Shown here: positions 57,491 through 64,000 of the stretch, piece by piece | How positions within the stretch are numbered: the first letter of the stretch is position 1 | How the letters are laid out: each line of letters opens with the position of its first letter | Origin: Anas platyrhynchos | Taxonomy: Eukaryota > Chordata > Aves > Anseriformes > Anatidae | Reading direction: 5' to 3' | Assembly: GCF_047663525.1 (NCBI RefSeq) | Contig: NC_092587.1 | Location: 199,400,501 to 199,464,500, forward strand | Length of the DNA stretch: 64,000 nt | Program-made: the position numbers and the translations under genes | The notes under the pieces: generated by a model | Database searches by the model: none | What the model was told of the DNA's origin: nothing | The model's input: the letters and a program-made list of their open reading frames with translations, nothing else

Positions 57491-59503
57491 AAGGTGCTTG
57501 GTTTCGGTGGCAGGTGCCTTGATCCAAAAGTGCTTCTGTCTTCGACCACCCATCCCTGAGGAGCAGCCCTGATCCAAACTGCGGGGAAGTGCTGGATGGA
57601 GGTGTGGGGACCTCTCCCACTCAGTTCAACTCAACAGCGAACAGAGATGGCTTTGTAAGTTGTCGCCTTCTGGGTTGGCATTGATTTTGTCCTTCATAGC
57701 CGGTCACCCTGCTTCTCTTCACCTGCTGCGCCATCCAGCCGTGGTGGTGCTGGAAGAGCCCCACTAGGTCAGAAGTGCCATCAGCCAGGACCAAAAGCTG
57801 CTCGTTTCCAACTCACAGTGAGCTAATGGAGCCGGAGAAAGCATGTCCTCTCCTAAAAATCTAATACCAACCTATTTTGATATACTTTGTGGTTAGTAGT
57901 GGAATTGATCATCTTCGTCTTAAGACAAGCGTATTTGGTTGTTCTGGTAAAGCTTCCCTTTCATTGCACATCCATAGCAGTAAATTTTAGAGGGAGTCAT
58001 CCTCAGGACTGCTGAACCTATATGTTGGGTTTTGTTTGTTCATATTTAATAAAAATAGAAATTTTAGGAGAAGAGTGTTCAGCAAAAATGAAATCCTATA
58101 ATTTAGCCTCATACTACTTTTCTATCCCTTTCCATAGCTTGAGCCACCCAAAAAGTCTGGATATGAATTTTGGAATTACAGAAATACATAATTCAGGAAT
58201 GTTGGATTTCCAGTTTCTTGTGTTAATGTTGCTAGAAATAAATTCAAATAGGACAGGTATCTTAAAAATATGCACGTATTAAAGACTGTGTTGATCGTTG
58301 ACAGGGCTGAGACTACTTATCTGCCTCCTGCGTCAATTTTTGGACTGTAGGCTGTTCAGATCACAACTTTATGTAGTATGGGACATGCCGAGCTCCTGTC
58401 TCCTAGTGCCATTGCAGCATTCATCGAGGTGCACCCCTAAGGACAGTGTCGCAGGATGTTATTGAATATGCAACAGCTTTGCAGGCAATCTGTTCTGAAT
58501 CATACAGCGAAAGTCTGTAAGACTGAAGAGAAGAGGAATTGTCAACTATCATCTTAATGCTGATGAATTACAATTGTTTATGTGGTTTAGAGAGTTTTTT
58601 CTTCAGAATCTGGCTTGTTCTCTTGGGTATTCAGTGATAGTTATGGCATAACATTGCTAATGCTTCTAGTAGCAGTACATAGAACAACATGAACTGAAAA
58701 ATTAATACTTTGACCTTTGCTCCATGTAGTGCAGTAATAATGCATAACTGGTTGAATATCACGTTTCTTAAACTGACTTAACTTCGACAAAAAAAGATTT
58801 GGAATGTTGCGTTTGGTGCTTTTCTGAAGGCTTTTTCCCCTATCAGTGAAAGAATTTCTCTTTAACTCAAATTTTGGCCCATGTAAAGAGAAGAAAACAA
58901 AACTGTTTCTGTTGGAGGTAAATTACGTTCTAGTGTGCCATGCTTAATTGGCCATGAGAAATCTCCCAGCTGGTCTCCAGCCTGGATGTTTGCTGTTTAT
59001 GTTACGTTCCTCTGTCAGTACAGGCCTTACAATCATCAGTATGTCATACTGAGAATATCCACGTGAGGAAGAAAGGCTGACATCAGTGGTAAGAGATAAG
59101 GACTGCCAGTTTATGCACCTAGGTAACTAGTTGGGGGTAAACGTTCAGCCTGTTCCCAAAGCTGTGAACTGTTTTCAATTTGTTCTTTACAGTTTGTTGC
59201 AGTAGCTAAGGGATTAACTGTGTTCAGCTGAAATGGGATATTTCAGGCAGCTTGTATGTGGTCAAGGTGTGATTGATGGCCCTTCATTCTGCCTTGCTGC
59301 AGTACTGTAAATCAGAATTAGGGATCTTGATAGATTTTCAGCTGTTGTAATCTCATCACATAGCAGTTACTGTTTACACCTCTAGTAGCAGGGGGTCATT
59401 GCCATTTTTCTAAAGTGGCTCTCGCTTTTATCTAAGTTTTTATCTGATCGAAGGCTTCAGTGTGGGGCATAGTCCTCACATCTCTCCAAGAACCTCTGAA
59501 AAA

Positions 59504-59507
<4 letters not shown>

Positions 59508-59534
<27 letters not shown>

Positions 59535-59560
59535 TGTTTGTTTGTTTGTTTGTTTGTTTT
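59508..59560. repeat. (TTTTG)n followed by (TTTG)n
   Basis: About four TTTTG pentamers lead, after a T run, into about six TTTG tetramers. This compound simple repeat lies in ME3 intron 1. Confidence 0.92.
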
Positions 59561-62500
59561 TAAGTAAGGCATTGGGCAGCAAGTGCTTTACCTCTTTATT
59601 CAATGCACTGGCTATTTTATAGCTTCTGGGTGAAGTTTAAAGACTCAGTCTAAAGCAGTGAAGTATGTGTTGATTTATTGAATGAAGTTGCCTGTGTCCC
59701 TCCAGCAGAATCACATACAGATTTCCAGTCTGAGGTTATTGATTCAAGTCTTTGCTTGATTACTAGGTCGGAACTGCTTTGTACAAGCTTTTCAAACTTA
59801 GAAGTCACTGCTGCCAGGTCCTGTCTAATTCTCACTAAAAGCAAGCTGTCTTCTGAGATGCTCATCTGTTTTCCAAACCTGCCTGAGATGAAAAAAAAAT
59901 CAAAAAAGCTGGTGATGGACATAAGAAATATGCACTTGTTTCTTTTATTTGGTCATTGTTTACTCTATGGAGTTAGCTGGATTTTGTGATGTAAGGAGTG
60001 CCAGCACCATAGTAAGCATGGATTATGAATGAGTGGCCTCCAGTTCTTAAATTATTTGGCCAGTCTATGTATTGCATTGTGTATAAGAGCTTGCTTAACT
60101 ATTTTGGAGTAAATTGCTTAAAATTTTGGAGTAAATTTAGAGGAAAAACTGAATTGCAGTTAAGGCGAGACTGGGTTCCACCTCTGAGAGTTGGCTCAAT
60201 TATCAGTTATGTCTCTGACTTCCTGTGACGCTGGGGAAGTCACGAGCAAGGGAATCATGTAGCTTAAATCCTCTGGCAGTCGGAAGAACTTTGAAGACAG
60301 AACTTCATCTATGTTGTGCATGAGCATTCTGCATGTTCCTGTACAATTCAAACACTGCTCTTCCTTGTGTTTTGAAGCGTTACAACCCCTGTCTGACCCA
60401 AGGGCAGGACTCGGGAATTGTCAGTGTTCTTCTCAGAGGGTGTTTGTGGACCTAAAAGGCAATAGCAGTTGTTCTCAGCTGACGAAAGAGTCACAGAAAT
60501 AATAGAAGGAAGAGCTTGTCACACGTTTTTGTGAAGCACTTCATAAAGTAGTTCCTATTTTCCTGCCTTTGAATGCTGCAGAAGTGGAAATCCTAAAAAA
60601 AAAAGATATCAGACAACCCCAGAGAGATGGTGAGACCATTCTGTGGAGATCCAAGTGTAAACTGAGCTCCAAGAAGATTTATTGGAAGCTTGGACAAGTT
60701 TAAGGAAGTGCCCTGCTGACACAGCAGCAGCAGTACCGGGCGCGCTGAGAAATGAGCCTCTCCTCAGCCTTGTGAGAAGTTATTTCAACACTCGGATCCT
60801 GGAAGGAAGGATGAGGCACATCCTACCCATGGCTGTCTTTCTCCAAGTTGCCTTGTGGTTGGTACGGTCATGGCCATGCTGTCTCCTTTCTTTGCACTGT
60901 CTGCTCTTAGTTCTTAGTGTCTGTGCAGTTCTGTTCATCTCGGATGTGCTGTTCGTGACTCCCCACTTCTGCCAGGAGCTCTGTCACATCCACGTGCCCT
61001 CTCTGTGTTTTAACAAACACAGACTAAGCTGAGGTTTAAACTCACCAGCTGAACAGTTCCCAGTTTGACTACAGACCTGTAGGGACTCAAAAAAATCTTA
61101 CCTTGTCCAAAATCATCTATAATTTTGTTCATGACATCAGACTGCCATGGGATCTGCACTGTTCACTTGGAAGGTTGGATGGCACTTCACGTGTTTTCCT
61201 AGAAGTCCTAGCTTTGGAGTAAATCATGCCTGTTGGGAGAGCTGCCATCACAAGCAGATGCCAATTTGGAGGTCAGTTAGTTCTCAAAGTAGCGGGGTAT
61301 TGCTGCATGTCAAGGGCTGAGATGTTTAACTGATAACACACTACATTTTTCTGCAAGCTGCAGTGCAAAGAGTGTGGGGCCTTCTGTATACATCTGGATA
61401 ACAACCTGTACTTCTTCAGTGCACATACACACTTGATTTCATGAAATGTGTGATAAAGAATTATCAAAACAAAAATACCAGTCTGCAACTGTAAGAATGA
61501 AACTTGACAACTAACTGCTGTAGGTTTCTGCAGCAGCTTTGGAATTTACTGCTGCACACAGCATTACAATGCAGAAGGTTTGTTTGTCCTTCAGCTTTGT
61601 GGGGATCAGAATTAAGTTAATTGAGGGTTCTTTGAACACGGTGTCAGTGATCTGCCGATGCAGCTGAGACAAAATGATAGCCTTGCACATGGCTGTACCC
61701 AGCAACTATGGTGAAACCTGCTAGGTCTCTGGTGCCAGGGACAGCAAAGAAGACACATTCTTGGCCAACCCCTACAGCACACAGGTCACCCCAAACCCAA
61801 GCTAAGCCCCAGCTGAGAAGCAGCTCTGTGGCAAACGCTGCTCCAACCCTGCTCTGCTCTGAAGCTGCAACAGGAGTGAGCTGGTGCAGATCACAGTGTG
61901 CACCTTCAGTGGTGTCCTGGGCAGAGAGGCTGTTCTCATGTTTGCTCTTGCTCTTCAGTTCATCGGGTACATCTCCATTGATTTCAAGGGAAGTGGACTC
62001 TGAAGAGATGAGCTTTGCTCCCGTATTTTGGCATATGTGTTGCTCTGGAAATGTGACAGCTTAGATTTTTGGCCTGCATCCTGGTGTGAGGAGTTTCATT
62101 GGTTGGTTGTTGTTAATGTCAAGCAATTTTTCTTTGGAGCCTGAAGTATCTTTTGGCAATGACATTTCATTTAAAGACATCTCGGCCTGTCAGCAAACTA
62201 CACCCAAACTAAATCTGTTGGTGGTGCTTTTGGTGTTGGCAGCAACCTACAACAGTCCCTTTGCTTGCCCAGCTTAGAGTCCAGTCCCTTTCCCTGATCA
62301 TTCCCAAACCAGGAGGCCATCTGCCTTCCTGTCCCACTGCCTAATCCCTTGCCAAGAGTTGCTGTCTGCTTTGGCAGCCTGGTAATAATTCGGGAGCAGA
62401 GTGGGAGGGCTTGGAAATGCCGAGGAAGGCTGCTGCTGCCAAGAGGGGTGCTCGTGCAGCCCCTGACCCTGTCTGTGTTGCAGCAGCCCTGTAGCACCTC

Positions 62501-64000
62501 AGGGCTTGTTCTGCCTTCAGCACTTGTAAATGTCGTGAGGGGTTTTGGACATATTGGTGAGGCAGCTCTTATAGGTGCTGGGGTTATGCTCATAGCCACC
62601 ATAAGGTATTAACAGAGAGAAAATGGGACTCGGACCAAAATACTTGTTTCTGTCTTCTGAGCAGTTTCTATCATAAAAATGCCTTTCAAATTGCCTTTAA
62701 GCTGTGGAATTTTATGAGTTTGGCAGCTGCCTATGTTGGTTTCCCTTTATCATATCCTTTCCCTAAGAGAAGCCTTAATGCTTACACCAGCCATGGCTTG
62801 GTGTAGGGGCAGAGCCGAGCTTGAGCATAGTTCTTGTTTGATGGGGTGCACCGGGCTTTTTTGGCACTTGAGTAAGAATTGCCTTGAAGCAACACAAGCT
62901 GTTTGATCAATACTATGAAAATCGATATTGTTGCAGTTACAAGGGATCCAGGGCTGAACGGTGCAGCTTGTTCAGCATTCCTGTTTATTGCTTCTAGTGA
63001 AGTGTGTGGCAACCAACCAGTTGATTACTTTGGAAACCCTGTGGATATTGAAGGTAAGGCTGAGCATGTTATATGTGGGTCCTGTAAACATTTCACTCTG
63101 CTGACCTCAGCAGGCTTCAAACCTTGCCCCACATAAATAGCAGGACGTTATATGGCCTTGACGTTAGCAATTGGGTACTGCAGTGCTACAGATGAGTTAC
63201 TGATGCTGGTCAGAACGGGTGGTGATCTGGCTAAAGCTGCTGAAAGGCAGTGCTAACTTGCAAGATGAAGCAAAGAACAAAATTTTGTAAGCTGCTTTTG
63301 TTTTGAGATGGATTTGTCATGCAGTTGGTCACTAACAGAGATGGGTCTCAGCAATTTTGTAGTGTTTCATGGCAGAGTTTGACCTCTGAGTGGTTATTTT
63401 TTATGTATTTGTTTATTTATCGTGAGTCTTAGATCTGGCTGAACAAAAAAAAATGCACCTAGGGCAAATTCAATTTGATTTGGTTTTGGATAAAAAGCCC
63501 ATAAATTGAATTAATCTTTACCTTCTAGAGCAGCCACCTCCAGGGGAACACTCAACCTGCTCTTACTGGCATGAGCTCAGAACTGAGAAAGGAAAAGTAG
63601 GGCCTTTAAAGAAGAAACAAACCAACCCAGCAATTTCACAAGATTGAGAGGTGGAAACTGGTCAGTGACTTCTGTAGTCTGATTGTAAACCTGGTGGTAT
63701 GATAAACTGGGTGGTTGGGATTCAGGGTCTTGGGTCTTAGTCCACAAGGTCCCTTCTGCTAGGGAGAGATGTCCCCTAGCTGGTGGGACTTTGTGTTCTG
63801 TATACCTGAAAGTCCTTTACACCAATCCCAGTTTTCTTACAGTTTTACTTTAGCAGGAGCAGCACATGGATTTCAATTCCTTTACTATGAAGTATTATAC
63901 TGAGAGTGTTTGATATAAAAAGTGCTGCTTTGCCCCAGTTTTACCACTTGAATTATACTGGTGATAGGTGAGTGTCAAAAATGGGTTTTGTTAGGCTTAC

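Larger units (their letters stand above)
56790..57500 (+). promoter_or_regulatory. ME3: CpG island, probable ME3 promoter
   Basis: A dense CpG and GC-rich block surrounds ME3 exon 1. It holds Sp1-type GGGGCGGG words (for example near 56,843) and no clear TATA box. The transcription start probably lies between about 56,800 and 57,100 but cannot be fixed from sequence. Long open frames here on the minus strand (up to 248 codons, 56,831-57,577) reflect the stop-poor composition. Confidence 0.85.
57311..64000 (+). other. ME3: ME3 intron 1 (continues past the window)
   Basis: No sequence resembling ME3 exon 2 (starting GMAFTLEER) is visible, so the intron is at least 6.7 kb long. It starts GC-rich with a G-quadruplex motif at 57,471-57,490 and then becomes AT-rich. 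It holds a (TTTTG)n/(TTTG)n tract at 59,508-59,560. A GC-richer segment at about 62,280-62,530 has open frames on both strands but no known domain. Confidence 0.8.

Noticed and set aside
56831-57577. 248-codon open frame on the minus strand at the ME3 promoter
   Set aside because: It is a compositional shadow of the CpG island and the ME3 exon, with low-complexity Pro/Ala/Arg sequence and no recognisable family.
62198-62612. Possible extra ME3 exon in a GC-richer part of intron 1
   Set aside because: The translations do not resemble any part of malic enzyme, and no conserved motif is seen.

Overview
This window looks like avian nuclear DNA, probably from a galliform. The evidence is several CR1 LINE fragments with the bird-type 3' end, AT-rich non-coding DNA broken by two CpG islands, spliced genes, and two recognisable vertebrate genes in a known order. 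There are no operons, CRISPR arrays, rRNA genes or recognisable tRNA genes.

Layout. (1) Bases 1-8,620 hold PRSS23 on the minus strand. Its whole protein-coding sequence lies in one exon (2,350-3,465), just downstream of a clear splice acceptor. The 5' end probably lies in a CpG island at about 7,700-8,620, and the 3' UTR lies left of 2,350. (2) Bases 8,640-56,790 are an intergenic stretch of about 48 kb. I find no convincing protein-coding gene in it. It holds CR1 fragments at about 10.7-11.9, 16.6, 28.6-29.3, 31.8-32.0 and 37.5-37.8 kb, simple repeats, a few inverted repeats, an exact 115-bp tandem duplication next to a 25-bp-arm hairpin (30.35-30.67 kb), and some motif-rich segments that could be enhancers. 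(3) Bases 56,790-64,000 hold the start of ME3 on the plus strand: a CpG-island promoter, coding exon 1 (57,113-57,304), an intronic G-quadruplex motif, and about 6.7 kb of intron 1 running off the window.

PRSS23 encodes a secreted trypsin-fold serine protease. ME3 encodes mitochondrial NADP-dependent malic enzyme. They are divergently arranged neighbours, as I recall for human 11q14. They do not share a pathway, so the DNA between them is best read as shared regulatory space plus repeats.

I did not find a new multi-gene system. The most unusual sequence structure is the hairpin plus tandem duplication at 30,355-30,669. Most open reading frames in the intergenic region and inside the CpG islands look like chance frames and are not annotated as genes.
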